Source: Thermoplasmatales archaeon
GTDB lineage: Archaea; Thermoplasmatota; E2; DHVEG-1
Direction of reading: 5' to 3'
NCBI GenBank assembly: GCA_030672305.1
Contig: DAOVGR010000043.1
Coordinates: 1 to 59,819, forward strand
Length of the DNA stretch: 59,819 nucleotides
Each line of letters begins with the position of its first letter. Position 1 is the first letter of the stretch. A program made the position numbers and the translations under genes. Below the pieces are notes generated by a model. The model saw only the letters and a list, made by a program, of their open reading frames with translations. It had not been told where the DNA came from and searched no databases. This document shows, in pieces, positions 24,826 to 33,570 of the stretch.

Positions 24826-25950
24826 TTGATTGAGCAATTTAAACAAATGGAAAAGAAACGGCATGATTATGCTAAAGAGTGGAAAGGAAAGAATGACGGA
24901 AAGGTAATGGGTTACTTTTGCACCTATGTACCTGAAGAGATCTTGTATGCTGCTGGAGTACTTCCTGTACGTATTCTTGGCAGTCACGAACCGCAGGATG
25001 TAACTGAACCCCATATTTTTGGCATGTTTTGTCCGTTTTGTAGAGATTGTCTTGCTCAAGGACTCAAAGATCGATATAAATATCTTGATGGTCTTATGAT
25101 AGCTCAATCTTGTCTTCATATTCGGCAAACTTATACAAGTTGGATTAAGCATAGACCTGTAGAGTTTAATAAATTTCTCTGTATGCCTCATAAGGTTCAG
25201 AGCCCACATGCATATGAATTCTTGACTGAGGAATACAAAGTTTTTAAGAAGGAAGTAGAGAAGTGGACAGGTAAAAAGATCACAGATAAGGATTTGGAAA
25301 AGGCTATTGAGGTCTATAATGAGAACCGTCGTCTGATGAGAAAACTATATGATCTAAGGAAACGTGATAAGCCACCTTTAACTGGAGAGCAGGTCATGGA
25401 AGTCGTGATGGCAATGCAGATGACTGATAAAGCTGAGCATAATAAGATGTTGAAGGATCTTTTGAAGAAACTAGATAGTTATACACCTGATAGAGAAACA
25501 GGTAGTCGATTAATGATACTCGGTTCTGAGGATGATGACACTGTTTTTATGAATATGGTGGAGGAATCTGGTGCTACGTTTGTAATAGATGATCACTGTA
25601 CGGGTTCCAGATATTTTTGGAATGAAGTAGAAGATGGTAAGGATCCATTAGCTTCAATAGCCGCAAGATATATAAATAGAGTTCCCTGCCCTTCAAAGGA
25701 TTGGGAAGAACGTAAGAGGATTCCCCATATTTTGAACCTTTGTAAAGAATGGAAAGTTGATGGAGCCATAATAATGCAGCAGAAGTTCTGTGATCCACAT
25801 GAACTTGATTTTGTAGCAATAAAGAAGTCTTTGGAGGATGCTGGTATACCAACATTATTCTTGGAATTTGATGTCACTGTACCAATTGGACAGTTTAAGA
25901 TTCGTGTTGAAGCATTTCTTGAAATGATAGGTGAGGAGGATTTATTCTAG
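24826..25950 (+). CDS. bzdN: Benzoyl-CoA reductase, class I, BzdN/BcrC-type subunit
   Basis: About 374 residues, the size of BcrC/BzdN. Characteristic segments are GYFCTYVPEEILYAAGVLPV, FGMFCPFCRDCLAQGLKDRY and IAQSCLHIRQTYTSW, containing Cys that ligate an active-site [4Fe-4S] cluster, and VIDDHCTGSRYFW. With BzdO it forms the module where the aromatic ring of benzoyl-CoA is reduced at very low potential. TTG at 24826 is preferred to GTG 24817 because AAGGGAG lies seven bases before it. It is followed by bzdO, bzdP, bzdQ, a ferredoxin gene and a bzdV-like gene in the same order as in Azoarcus-type bzd clusters. Confidence 0.94.
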   Translation: MIEQFKQMEKKRHDYAKEWKGKNDGKVMGYFCTYVPEEILYAAGVLPVRILGSHEPQDVTEPHIFGMFCPFCRDCLAQGLKDRYKYLDGLMIAQSCLHIRQTYTSWIKHRPVEFNKFLCMPHKVQSPHAYEFLTEEYKVFKKEVEKWTGKKITDKDLEKAIEVYNENRRLMRKLYDLRKRDKPPLTGEQVMEVVMAMQMTDKAEHNKMLKDLLKKLDSYTPDRETGSRLMILGSEDDDTVFMNMVEESGATFVIDDHCTGSRYFWNEVEDGKDPLASIAARYINRVPCPSKDWEERKRIPHILNLCKEWKVDGAIIMQQKFCDPHELDFVAIKKSLEDAGIPTLFLEFDVTVPIGQFKIRVEAFLEMIGEEDLF

Positions 25951-25963
25951 GAGGTGAAAAAAT

Positions 25964-27304
25964 ATGGAGCAAGAGGCGATATATCCAACTGAGAAATTGA
26001 AATGCTGGAATAAGGCAAAAGATATCCGAATGAAGTTTTATCAGGATTATGCTGAAGCGCATGATAAAGGTGGTCTTCGATGGGCTGGCGGTGCATGGAC
26101 TTTTGATGCGATTCCTGCAGGTTTGGGAGATGATGTTTATCCTATAACAAGCGAGCCATATAGTGCTACAATTGCGTTTGATAAAGAACTTTCATTGGAA
26201 TGTATGGAGGCTACTGAGGTAAAGGGCTATCCTCGTGATTTATGTTCTTATATGCGGAATTACTGGGGCTCTATTATTACTGATAAGTTTGCATTTGGAT
26301 ACAAAGACGGAGAGTTTGTACCTAGATTCCAGGGAGCTAAGCCAATAAGCTTTCCAAAACCAGATTTTATCTGGCAGGATCATATTTGTTGTTCACACGC
26401 TAAATGGTATCAAGTTGTATCAGATCTTGAGGGTGGAATTCCTATGTATACTGTGGATAATGCTGTAGGACCTTCTAATGAGCTCACCGAGAGTAAAATT
26501 AAGTATATTGTTGAGCAGTTGAAAGATGGAATAAAGTTTTTAGAGAAGACTACCGGTAGGGATTATGATGATGAGCTACTGTTTAAAGCTATATGGAATC
26601 ATTTTGTTTCGACATCTACATGGGCCGAGTCTTGCGAATTGAATAAAGCTATACCTGCACCGTTGGATGAAAAATCTATTTATTCGCTATATGTTCTTGG
26701 GACTCTTCAAAAATCTGGAAAGCAAGTAGCAGATTTTTATGAAAAAGACCTTCTTCCAGAGGTAAAAGATAGGGTTAAAAGAGGTATTGCAGCAGTTCCT
26801 AATGAACATGTCCGAGTGATGTCAGATACACAACCACCATGGAGTTTTCTAAGTATATTCAGATATTTAGAGAAATTTGGCTGCGTCAGCATTGGCTCGT
26901 TATACACTTTTGGATTGATTGGCCAATGGGAAGTAAAAAAAGATGGTACTTGGGGTGCTAAGACCATACCGGATGTAGAATTCTCTAACCGGGATCAGGC
27001 TCTCTATGAATACGTTAAATATGAATTACATAAACCTGAATGGCAGCATTTCTATTCATGTCATCTAAAGAGCGATATGATGATTCGAATAGCTAAGGAA
27101 TGGAAACTTAATGGAGTTATGCTTCATTACAACAGAGGCTGTGAAGGATTAACTGTTGGTATTGCAGAAAACAGACTGGCACTTCTTGATGCAGGTTTTC
27201 CTGTTATGGCTTTTGAGGGTAATAACGCTGATGAAAGGGAGTTTGATGAGGCTAGAACCAAGGCTAAGATTAATGCTTTTATGGAGACACTTGGTGTTAA
27301 ATAA
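25964..27304 (+). CDS. bzdO: Benzoyl-CoA reductase, class I, BzdO/BcrB-type subunit
   Basis: 446 residues, matching BzdO/Bcr[21 protein letters not shown] near residues 35-54, [13 protein letters not shown] near 90-102, [17 protein letters not shown] near 140-156, [19 protein letters not shown] near 385-403, and [18 protein letters not shown] near the end are family hallmarks. The Cys in these supply the second active-site [4Fe-4S] cluster. It forms the substrate-binding catalytic module with BzdN. A strong AGGAGGTG site precedes the ATG, 14 bases after the bzdN stop. The resemblance is to benzoyl-CoA reductases and not to 2-hydroxyglutaryl-CoA dehydratases. Confidence 0.95.
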   Translation: MEQEAIYPTEKLKCWNKAKDIRMKFYQDYAEAHDKGGLRWAGGAWTFDAIPAGLGDDVYPITSEPYSATIAFDKELSLECMEATEVKGYPRDLCSYMRNYWGSIITDKFAFGYKDGEFVPRFQGAKPISFPKPDFIWQDHICCSHAKWYQVVSDLEGGIPMYTVDNAVGPSNELTESKIKYIVEQLKDGIKFLEKTTGRDYDDELLFKAIWNHFVSTSTWAESCELNKAIPAPLDEKSIYSLYVLGTLQKSGKQVADFYEKDLLPEVKDRVKRGIAAVPNEHVRVMSDTQPPWSFLSIFRYLEKFGCVSIGSLYTFGLIGQWEVKKDGTWGAKTIPDVEFSNRDQALYEYVKYELHKPEWQHFYSCHLKSDMMIRIAKEWKLNGVMLHYNRGCEGLTVGIAENRLALLDAGFPVMAFEGNNADEREFDEARTKAKINAFMETLGVK

Positions 27305-27318
27305 GGGAGGTTATTAAA

Positions 27319-28098
27319 ATGATTACTATGGGTATTGATTTGGGTGCAAAGAACATTAAGGTAGTAATTTTGGAAGACAATAAAATTATTGGAAAATCTA
27401 ATATTCTTGCAGGATTTGAGGTAGAAAAAAGCGCCCAGCAAGCAGTTGATAAAGCCCTCAAAGAAGCAAGTATCACAAAAGATAAAATAGATAAGACTAT
27501 TTCCACTGGAGCTGGGGATAAACTTGCTCCTTTTTATGATGATACCAAGTCGATTGTGGGCTGTGACTCTTTAGGAGCTGTATTTCTTCATCCTGCTGCA
27601 AGAAGTGTTATTGATGTAGGTGCGGAAGAAGGTAGAGGTATGAGATGTGACGAGACTGGAAAAATTATAGATTTTGAGGTAAATGAAAAATGTGCTGCAG
27701 GTGCAGGAGCATTTACTGAGGCTATGTCTCGTGCACTAGAAGTAAAACTTGAAGAAATTGGCCCTCTTTCTTTGAAGGCTACAGAAGAGATTCCAATGAA
27801 TGCACAGTGTACTGTATTTGCAGAATCAGAGGTTGTAACAATGGTGCATAACAAAGTTTCAAAGGCGAATATGGCAAAAGCAGTTCATGATGCTATGGCA
27901 AGCAGGATTACATCAATGGTTAGAAAGATAGGCTTTAACAAAGATGTAGTGCTTGTTGGCGGTGTAGCAAATAACATAGGCTTCGTTGACTCTCTTAACA
28001 AAGATCTTGAACTTGAAGTAGTGGTACCAAAAGATCCAGAGTTTGTAGGAGCTTTGGGTGCAGCACTTGCAGCAGCAGGTTGGAAGGGAGGTAAATAA
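27319..28098 (+). CDS. bzdP: Benzoyl-CoA reductase, class I, ATPase subunit BzdP/BcrD type
   Basis: 259 residues of the ASKHA (acetate kinase/Hsp70/actin) BadF/BadG/BcrA/BcrD family. GIDLGAKNIKVVI is the first phosphate-binding loop, VIDVGAEEGRG the second, and LVGGVANNIGFVDSL the adenosine part. NEKCAAGAGAF and NAQCTVFAESEV carry the Cys that, shared with the partner subunit, bridge one [4Fe-4S] cluster. The subunit pair hydrolyses ATP to drive low-potential electrons into the BzdNO module. It is spaced 14 bases from bzdO and one base from bzdQ. Assignment as P rather than Q rests on order, length and the AGAGAF variant. Confidence 0.92.
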   Translation: MITMGIDLGAKNIKVVILEDNKIIGKSNILAGFEVEKSAQQAVDKALKEASITKDKIDKTISTGAGDKLAPFYDDTKSIVGCDSLGAVFLHPAARSVIDVGAEEGRGMRCDETGKIIDFEVNEKCAAGAGAFTEAMSRALEVKLEEIGPLSLKATEEIPMNAQCTVFAESEVVTMVHNKVSKANMAKAVHDAMASRITSMVRKIGFNKDVVLVGGVANNIGFVDSLNKDLELEVVVPKDPEFVGALGAALAAAGWKGGK

Positions 28099-28099
28099 T

Positions 28100-28972
28100 A
28101 TGGTAGGAAAAGCTGAACTTTGGAGATGGACTGAATCGCGTTGGACCAATCCTAATCTAGACTGGAAAGGTAAATTGATTACTTCTGGAGTGGATGTGGG
28201 TTCAGTTAGTTCACAGGCTGTTTTACTTGCTGATGGAGAACTTTATGCTTATTCTAATATGAGAACTGGTTCTGATAGTCCTGATTCTGCTATGAAAGCA
28301 ATAAACTGGGCAATGGAAGATACTGGTCTTAAACTGGATGATATAACCTATACTGTTGGTACAGGTTATGGTCGTGTTAATGTTCCATTTAGCCAACGTG
28401 CTATCACAGAAATTGCATGTCATGCTCGTGGGGGCAACTTCATGTATGGGCCTTCAGTTAGAACCATTTTAGATATGGGTGGTCAGGATTGTAAAGCTAT
28501 TCATTGTGATGAACGAGGAAAGGTTACAAATTTTCTTATGAACGATAAATGTGCTGCTGGTACAGGTCGCGGGATGGAAGTGTTTGCTGATATTTTAGGT
28601 GTATCTATTAATGATGTTGGAGATCTTTCACTTGATGTAGATAAGGAACCTCAACCTGTAAGTAGTACATGTGTTGTATATGCAAAAACTGAGGCTACTG
28701 GTCTACTTAGGGAAGGTTGGCCGAAGAATAAAGTTTTAGCAGCATATTGTTCTGCAATGGCTCATAGGATAATGACACTACTTGAAAGGATAGGAGTCGA
28801 AGAGGATTTTGCTATAACCGGTGGAATAGCAAAGAATAAGGGGGTAGTTACAAGGCTTGAGAAAGAGGTTGGAATAACTATAATGAAGACCACTGATTAT
28901 GACACACAAATTGCTGGAGCCCTTGGTGCTGCCCTATTTGCAAAAGCTTTAGTAGAGAAAGGTAAAAAATAG
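28100..28972 (+). CDS. bzdQ: Benzoyl-CoA reductase, class I, ATPase subunit BzdQ/BcrA type
   Basis: About 290 residues of the BadF/BcrA ATPase family. SGVDVGSVSSQAVLLADGEL is phosphate loop 1, TILDMGGQDCKAIHCDERGK loop 2, and NDKCAAGTGRGMEVFADILG and SSTCVVYAKTEATGL carry the cluster Cys; ITGGIAKNKGVV is the adenosine motif. About 35 residues precede the ATPase core (ELWRWTESRW), as in BzdQ/BcrA. The ATG at 28100 is used because GGGAGGT lies seven bases upstream; an in-frame ATG at 28058 would sit inside bzdP. With BzdP it forms the electron-activating heterodimer. Confidence 0.93.
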   Translation: MVGKAELWRWTESRWTNPNLDWKGKLITSGVDVGSVSSQAVLLADGELYAYSNMRTGSDSPDSAMKAINWAMEDTGLKLDDITYTVGTGYGRVNVPFSQRAITEIACHARGGNFMYGPSVRTILDMGGQDCKAIHCDERGKVTNFLMNDKCAAGTGRGMEVFADILGVSINDVGDLSLDVDKEPQPVSSTCVVYAKTEATGLLREGWPKNKVLAAYCSAMAHRIMTLLERIGVEEDFAITGGIAKNKGVVTRLEKEVGITIMKTTDYDTQIAGALGAALFAKALVEKGKK

Positions 28973-28987
28973 ATATGAGGAATTTTC

Positions 28988-29275
28988 ATGATAGCAAATT
29001 ATGGATATAAGGATGGTTCTGGAGACTACTTCATAGTTATAGATACTGACAAATGTAATGGTTGTAAGGATTGTGTTACTGCTTGTCCATATGGAGTAAT
29101 GGATGTTGGACCTGATGAAAACGACCCTCTATCTGATGAAGAGGTAGCATTTGTTACTGAGGCGGAGAGGAAAAAGATAAAATATACTTGTGCTCCTTGT
29201 AAACCAATGACTAACAGACCGCCTTTACCATGTATAGCAGCATGTAAACAAGAGGCAATCTCCCATTCATGGTGA
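28988..29275 (+). CDS. Ferredoxin-like protein of the benzoyl-CoA reductase operon
   Basis: 95 residues. CNGCKDCVTACPYG near residues 18-31 is a standard [4Fe-4S] motif. The second set, CAPCKPMTNRPPLPCIAACK near 72-91, is an unusual long-spaced form between the second and third Cys. It probably carries two clusters. Its place between bzdQ and the bzdV-like oxidoreductase matches the ferredoxin gene (bzdM) of bzd clusters, so it is the likely electron donor of the reductase. The ATG is 15 bases after bzdQ. Confidence 0.85.
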   Translation: MIANYGYKDGSGDYFIVIDTDKCNGCKDCVTACPYGVMDVGPDENDPLSDEEVAFVTEAERKKIKYTCAPCKPMTNRPPLPCIAACKQEAISHSW

Positions 29276-29325
29276 GATCCTAGAGGGATAATTCCTCCCG
29301 TTTTATTTTAAGAGTGAGGGATAGT

Positions 29326-31839
29326 ATGAACATTACTATAAATATCAATGGTAACAAGGTTAAAGCTGAAGCGGGGATGACAATCTTAGAGGCCGCTCAA
29401 TATAATGATATATATATCCCAAGACTATGTTATCATCCTAGTTTGGGGAGTTCACACGGTTTGAAACCGGTTGAGACCGTATACAGAGATGATGGCGAAT
29501 ACCAGGATGATGATTCAGGGCCCAACGAGGGATTTAAGGGATGTCAACTCTGTCTTGTTGAGATAAAGGGCCATGAAGGCCTGTTAACTTCCTGTGATAC
29601 TATAATAGAAGAGGGAATGGTAGTAAATTCTGAGACCGATGCAGTAAAGGAGACACGCAGAAATAACCTTGCAGAGATATTATTAAACCATCCACATGCA
29701 TGCCTTCAATGTGCTCAACAGGATGGTTGTTCAAGGACAGATTGTTCGACTAATGTACCTGAGAACGAGCGATGCTGCCCTTTATTAGGTCACTGTGAGC
29801 TACAGAAGATTGCACAATATATCGGTATCAGGCAGGACTTATCCAAATATGTGTTTAAAGATCTTCCAAAACATAAAAATGAACCACTTTTTGAGAGTGA
29901 TTATAACTTATGTATCTCTTGCTTGAGGTGTGTAAGAGCATGTCGTGAATTAAGAGGCGTAGAGGCCTTAGGATTTGTATTTAACAAAAATGAGGCTATT
30001 GTAGGCCCTACTAAAAGTTTAAATTATAAAGAGTCGGACTGCAGGTTCTGTGGCACATGTGTTGAGGTTTGCCCTACAGGGGCACTAAGTGATAAAAACC
30101 TACCTCAAGGGGAAAAGGAAGATGTCCTTGTTCCATGCATCGCAAATTGTCCTACAGGTTTAGATATTCCTAGATATATTAATCACATCTATGAAGGAAA
30201 TTATACCGATGCTATCGCGGTAATAAGGGAGAGGATACCATTTCCGGGGATACTAGGCCGTGTCTGTTTCCATCCATGTGAGGATGAATGTAGGAGAGGT
30301 GAGCTAAATCAACCAATGGCCATATGTGCTCTGAAATGGTTCGCAGCTGATAATGAAGACGGTTCTTTCAAGACAAAAGTTAAAGAATCTACTGGAAAGA
30401 AAGTTGCTATTGTGGGGGGCGGTCCATCAGGTCTTTCAACAGCGTATTATCTCGCTTTATCAGGACATAAAGTTACTATTTTTGAAGCTGAGGAGAAAAT
30501 AGGGGGTATGCTTAGGTACGCGATACCTGATTACCGTTTGACTCCTGATGCATTAAAAAAGGATTTGGAGATATTAAATAAGTTAAAGGTGGAATTCAGA
30601 ACTAATACCCCTATTGGGAAGAAAATAACTCTATCTGACCTTCGTAAAAATTTCCAAGCTGTCTTTATAGGTACTGGAGCATCGCTTTGTAAAAAAATAC
30701 CCGTGGAAGGCTCTAATCTCAAGGGAGTAGAATGGGGCTTAGATTTTCTGAGGGATGTGAAAAAGAAGAATGTGACATCAATGAGCGGTCGGGTAGTTGT
30801 CATAGGTGGTGGGAATGTTGCGATAGATACTGCAAGAACTGCTATCCGTCTAGGTGCTAGCATAGTTCAGCTTTTATGTTTGGAATGTAGCGAAGAGATG
30901 CCAGCTCATGATTGGGAAATAGAAGATGCAAAGGATGAAGGGGTAATGATGTTCCCTTCTTGGGGTCCTATAAAAATTTTAGGGAGAAACGGAAAAGTTA
31001 TGGGTATTGAACTAATCAAATGCACTTCTGTCTTTGATCAAAAAGGTAAATTCGCCCCTAAATTTGACACTTGTGAAACTAAAGATATTGATACAGATAA
31101 AGTTATATTAGCAATCGGCCAAAATTCAGATCTCTCTTGGATTCAAGGAATAGATACAAAAAATGGGACGATAACAGTTAATAAAGAAATGCAAACTAAT
31201 ATCTCCGGGGTTTTTGCAGGGGGTGAGGTTATGAGCGGCCCTGCCTCAGTTGTTGAGGCTGTAGCTGACGGAGCATCTGCTGCTTTAGCTATTGATAAAT
31301 TCCTTGGTGGTGACGGAAACATTTATCAGACATTTATAACACCTACTGAATTGAATCCATATCTAGGCAAAGTAGATGGTTTTGCGGATGTAGATAGAGT
31401 AGATATTGTAAAAATTAGTCCAAACGTTAGAAAAGAAAATTTTGAAATGATAGAGAACAGCTATAATGAAAACCAAGCTAAACAGGAATCGGTACGCTGT
31501 CTAAGATGCGATCTACGCCTGAAAATATTGCCTGTTATATTCCCACCTGACAAGTGGATGGAGCTTAACAATAATAACGTAGCAGAGGTTCCAGCAGCTG
31601 AGGGAGTATACCAACTTCGGGATGAAAATAAGGTTATAATAGTAATAAAAGGCACCCAGAACATACAAGCTGACCTCCAGGAAAAGCTGAACTCGGAGAC
31701 CAAGGCAAGATATTTCTGGTTCGAACCAGACCCTATGTATACGAAACGGGAAAGTGAACTGATACAGCAGTTCCTCCAGCAATTTGGAAAGATGCCAGAA
31801 GGTGATGGGGAGGGTGATGATCTCGATGACCTCTTCTAA
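29326..31839 (+). CDS. BzdV-like NAD(P):ferredoxin oxidoreductase, NuoG-like plus GltD-like
   Basis: About 837 residues. Order of domains: 2Fe-2S plant-type ferredoxin at about 1-100 (PRLCYHPS, GCQLCLVEI); His/Cys cluster (HPHACLQCAQQDGCSRTDC); two [4Fe-4S] motifs (CISCLRCVRAC, CRFCGTCVEVCPTG); a GltD-type flavoprotein from about 270 with CIANCPTGLDIPRY, VAIVGGGPSGLSTAYYLA for FAD and VVVIGGGNVAIDTAR for NAD(P); and a last Cys pair CLRCDLR. The final 110 residues (GVYQLRDENKVIIVIKG, DPMYTKRESELIQ, DDLDDLF) form an additional domain. It would regenerate reduced ferredoxin for the reductase, as proposed for BzdV. ATG 29326 with GAGGGA is preferred to GTG 29314. Confidence 0.88.
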   Translation: MNITININGNKVKAEAGMTILEAAQYNDIYIPRLCYHPSLGSSHGLKPVETVYRDDGEYQDDDSGPNEGFKGCQLCLVEIKGHEGLLTSCDTIIEEGMVVNSETDAVKETRRNNLAEILLNHPHACLQCAQQDGCSRTDCSTNVPENERCCPLLGHCELQKIAQYIGIRQDLSKYVFKDLPKHKNEPLFESDYNLCISCLRCVRACRELRGVEALGFVFNKNEAIVGPTKSLNYKESDCRFCGTCVEVCPTGALSDKNLPQGEKEDVLVPCIANCPTGLDIPRYINHIYEGNYTDAIAVIRERIPFPGILGRVCFHPCEDECRRGELNQPMAICALKWFAADNEDGSFKTKVKESTGKKVAIVGGGPSGLSTAYYLALSGHKVTIFEAEEKIGGMLRYAIPDYRLTPDALKKDLEILNKLKVEFRTNTPIGKKITLSDLRKNFQAVFIGTGASLCKKIPVEGSNLKGVEWGLDFLRDVKKKNVTSMSGRVVVIGGGNVAIDTARTAIRLGASIVQLLCLECSEEMPAHDWEIEDAKDEGVMMFPSWGPIKILGRNGKVMGIELIKCTSVFDQKGKFAPKFDTCETKDIDTDKVILAIGQNSDLSWIQGIDTKNGTITVNKEMQTNISGVFAGGEVMSGPASVVEAVADGASAALAIDKFLGGDGNIYQTFITPTELNPYLGKVDGFADVDRVDIVKISPNVRKENFEMIENSYNENQAKQESVRCLRCDLRLKILPVIFPPDKWMELNNNNVAEVPAAEGVYQLRDENKVIIVIKGTQNIQADLQEKLNSETKARYFWFEPDPMYTKRESELIQQFLQQFGKMPEGDGEGDDLDDLF

Positions 31840-32464
31840 ACCGAAGGTCGAAATATTAATAGTAGGTCCTTTATTTTCTAACTGTTATATAGTTTGGGAT
31901 GAAGCAGTAAAAGATGGTGTAATAATTGATCCTGGTGATGATGCTAATATTATATTGAAAGCTGTTGAGAAACTTGATATAAATATCAAATATATTCTTG
32001 CGACACATGGTCATTTTGACCATGTAGGTGCTGTAGCGTCATTAAGAAGGGAACTTAAGGTTGAATTTCTTGCTCATAAAGATGATTTCTTCTTTATTGA
32101 GGATGGCGAAAATGCTGCTCGACGTTGGGGGGTTAACATTGAACAGCCCCCTAAACCTGATCGATTCATCGAGGATGGTGATAAGATAAAAATTGGTAAT
32201 TTTCATTTAGAAGTCATTCATACTCCTGGTCATTCACCAGGTGGTATTAGCTTTCTATATGATAGAATGCTTTTTGGTGGTGATACTCTTTTTCAGGGTA
32301 GTATTGGTAGAACAGATTTTAGAAAAGGATCATTTGAGGATTTATCAAAGGCCATTAAAACACGTCTTTACACTTTACCAGATGATACTATAGTTTATAC
32401 AGGACATGGTCCAATAACTACAATTGGTGATGAAAAGAAGTATAATGCATTTGTGAGAGCATGA
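31817..32464 (+). CDS. Metallo-beta-lactamase-fold hydrolase (glyoxalase II-like)
   Basis: About 215 residues. The metal motif THGHFDHVGAVA (HxHxDH) is near residue 65, and the later ligands are in IHTPGHSPGGISF, LFGGDTLFQGSIGR and YTGHGPIT. This is the short glyoxalase-II-like form common in anaerobes; members hydrolyse thioesters or act on glyoxal adducts. The start is uncertain: ATG 31817 lies three bases after GGGAGG, and ATG 31826 is an alternative; both overlap the bzdV-like gene. Position directly after the reductase genes suggests thioesterase or repair activity toward CoA esters, but that is speculation. Confidence 0.85.
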   Translation: MISMTSSKPKVEILIVGPLFSNCYIVWDEAVKDGVIIDPGDDANIILKAVEKLDINIKYILATHGHFDHVGAVASLRRELKVEFLAHKDDFFFIEDGENAARRWGVNIEQPPKPDRFIEDGDKIKIGNFHLEVIHTPGHSPGGISFLYDRMLFGGDTLFQGSIGRTDFRKGSFEDLSKAIKTRLYTLPDDTIVYTGHGPITTIGDEKKYNAFVRA

Positions 32465-32467
32465 TTT

Positions 32468-33199
32468 ATGGATGAGAGGATTTCAAAAATAAAGAAATTG
32501 ATTTCAATATCTAATCAAATCGTGGCGTTCACAGGTGCAGGATTCTCAGCTGAAAGTGGGATTTCTACTTTTCGAGGTGCAGGTGGTCTTTGGTCAAAAT
32601 ATAATCCGTCTATTTATGCAGATATCAATTATTTTATCAAAGATCCCTCCTATTATTGGAATTTCTTTAGAGATGAGAGATATCCAGTAATTAAGAAAGC
32701 TAAACCAAATGATGGTCATTATGCATTAGTTGAACTGGAGAAGCTAGGTAAGATTTACCGTGTGATTACTCAAAATATTGATGGATTACATCAAATGGCA
32801 GGTTCTTCAGAGGTTATTGAACTTCATGGTAATACTAGAAAGATATTTTGTATGAATTGTGATAAAACTTACTCTATGGATAGAGTCTATAACCTTTTAA
32901 AAAAAGAGTTACCCCCAAGGTGCTCTTGTGGAGGTATCCTAAAACCGGGTACAGTTCTTTTTGGTGAACCTTTACCTCAAGTTGCATTAGATATGGCAAA
33001 TATTGCAGCTCGGAACTGTGATATGTTTATAGTTCTAGGAAGTTCATTGGTTGTATATCCAGCTGCAGCATTACCAGAAATTGCTAAAAATAATAGAGCA
33101 AAATTGATAATTGTAAATATCGACCCTACACCACTTGATAATATTGCTGATATTGTAATAAATGAGAGTGTATCAAAGGTTTTATCTGAACTAATTTAG
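32468..33199 (+). CDS. Sir2-family NAD-dependent protein deacylase
   Basis: 243 residues. VAFTGAGFSAESGISTFRG near residues 20-38 is the NAD-binding motif, TQNIDGLH near 98 and ELHGN with the catalytic His near 118 follow, then the zinc ribbon CMNCDKTY...PPRCSCGG (CxxC, CxC), and VLGSSLVVYPAA. It removes acetyl or other acyl groups from lysine using NAD. It is the last gene of the benzoyl-CoA reductase string, three bases after the MBL gene. In Rhodopseudomonas palustris, aromatic CoA ligases are controlled by lysine acetylation and Sir2 deacetylation, so a similar control is plausible. Confidence 0.93.
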   Translation: MDERISKIKKLISISNQIVAFTGAGFSAESGISTFRGAGGLWSKYNPSIYADINYFIKDPSYYWNFFRDERYPVIKKAKPNDGHYALVELEKLGKIYRVITQNIDGLHQMAGSSEVIELHGNTRKIFCMNCDKTYSMDRVYNLLKKELPPRCSCGGILKPGTVLFGEPLPQVALDMANIAARNCDMFIVLGSSLVVYPAAALPEIAKNNRAKLIIVNIDPTPLDNIADIVINESVSKVLSELI

Positions 33200-33284
33200 A
33201 TTTATATTTAGCCAATTTATATATACAAAAAATTTTTATTAAGTTACATTGCAATATAATATTAACGAAAGGAGAGTAAAAATC

Positions 33285-33425
33285 ATGAAGAAAGGAATAA
33301 TTGGTATCATAATTTGCATGCTTTTGATAGCTAGTCCAGTTTTAACTGGTGCTGGAATTTTAGGAACTGCTAAAATACCAAATAATAAAAATGGTATACT
33401 TTTAGAAAAAGAGCCATTGTTTTAA
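33285..33425 (+). pseudogene. Short signal-peptide ORF, probably frameshifted
   Basis: An ATG at 33285 behind AAAGGAGAG starts MKKGIIGIIICMLLIASPV, a clear signal-like sequence. The frame closes after 29 codons (TAA at 33372). Removing one T from the T5 run near 33358-33362 would extend it to TAA at 33423 (about 46 residues ending KEPLF). A TATA-like TTTATATATAC lies near 33216-33225. It may be a tiny exported protein, a remnant, or another sequencing indel. Confidence 0.35.
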
Positions 33426-33570
33426 GCAATAGTTCTTGATTTCCATCGTTTTTTATATTTTTAACATTAAAATTTAATTTATTTTTTGGTAGATATTAAA
33501 AACGTTTATATATTATTAGTTACATTGATAATATTGCCTATCAATCGTGATTAGGCACGGGAGGTATAGT

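Noticed and set aside
24817-25950. 2-hydroxyglutaryl-CoA dehydratase instead of benzoyl-CoA reductase
   Set aside because: The CPFCRDCLAQGL and SCLHIRQ segments, subunit sizes, two different ATPase subunits and linkage to Dch, Had and Oah all point to benzoyl-CoA reductase.
33242-33527. AGTTACATTG occurring at 33242 and 33518 as a shared promoter element of two exported proteins
   Set aside because: Spacing from the TATA box and from the start codon differs between the two, so chance is not excluded in such AT-rich DNA.
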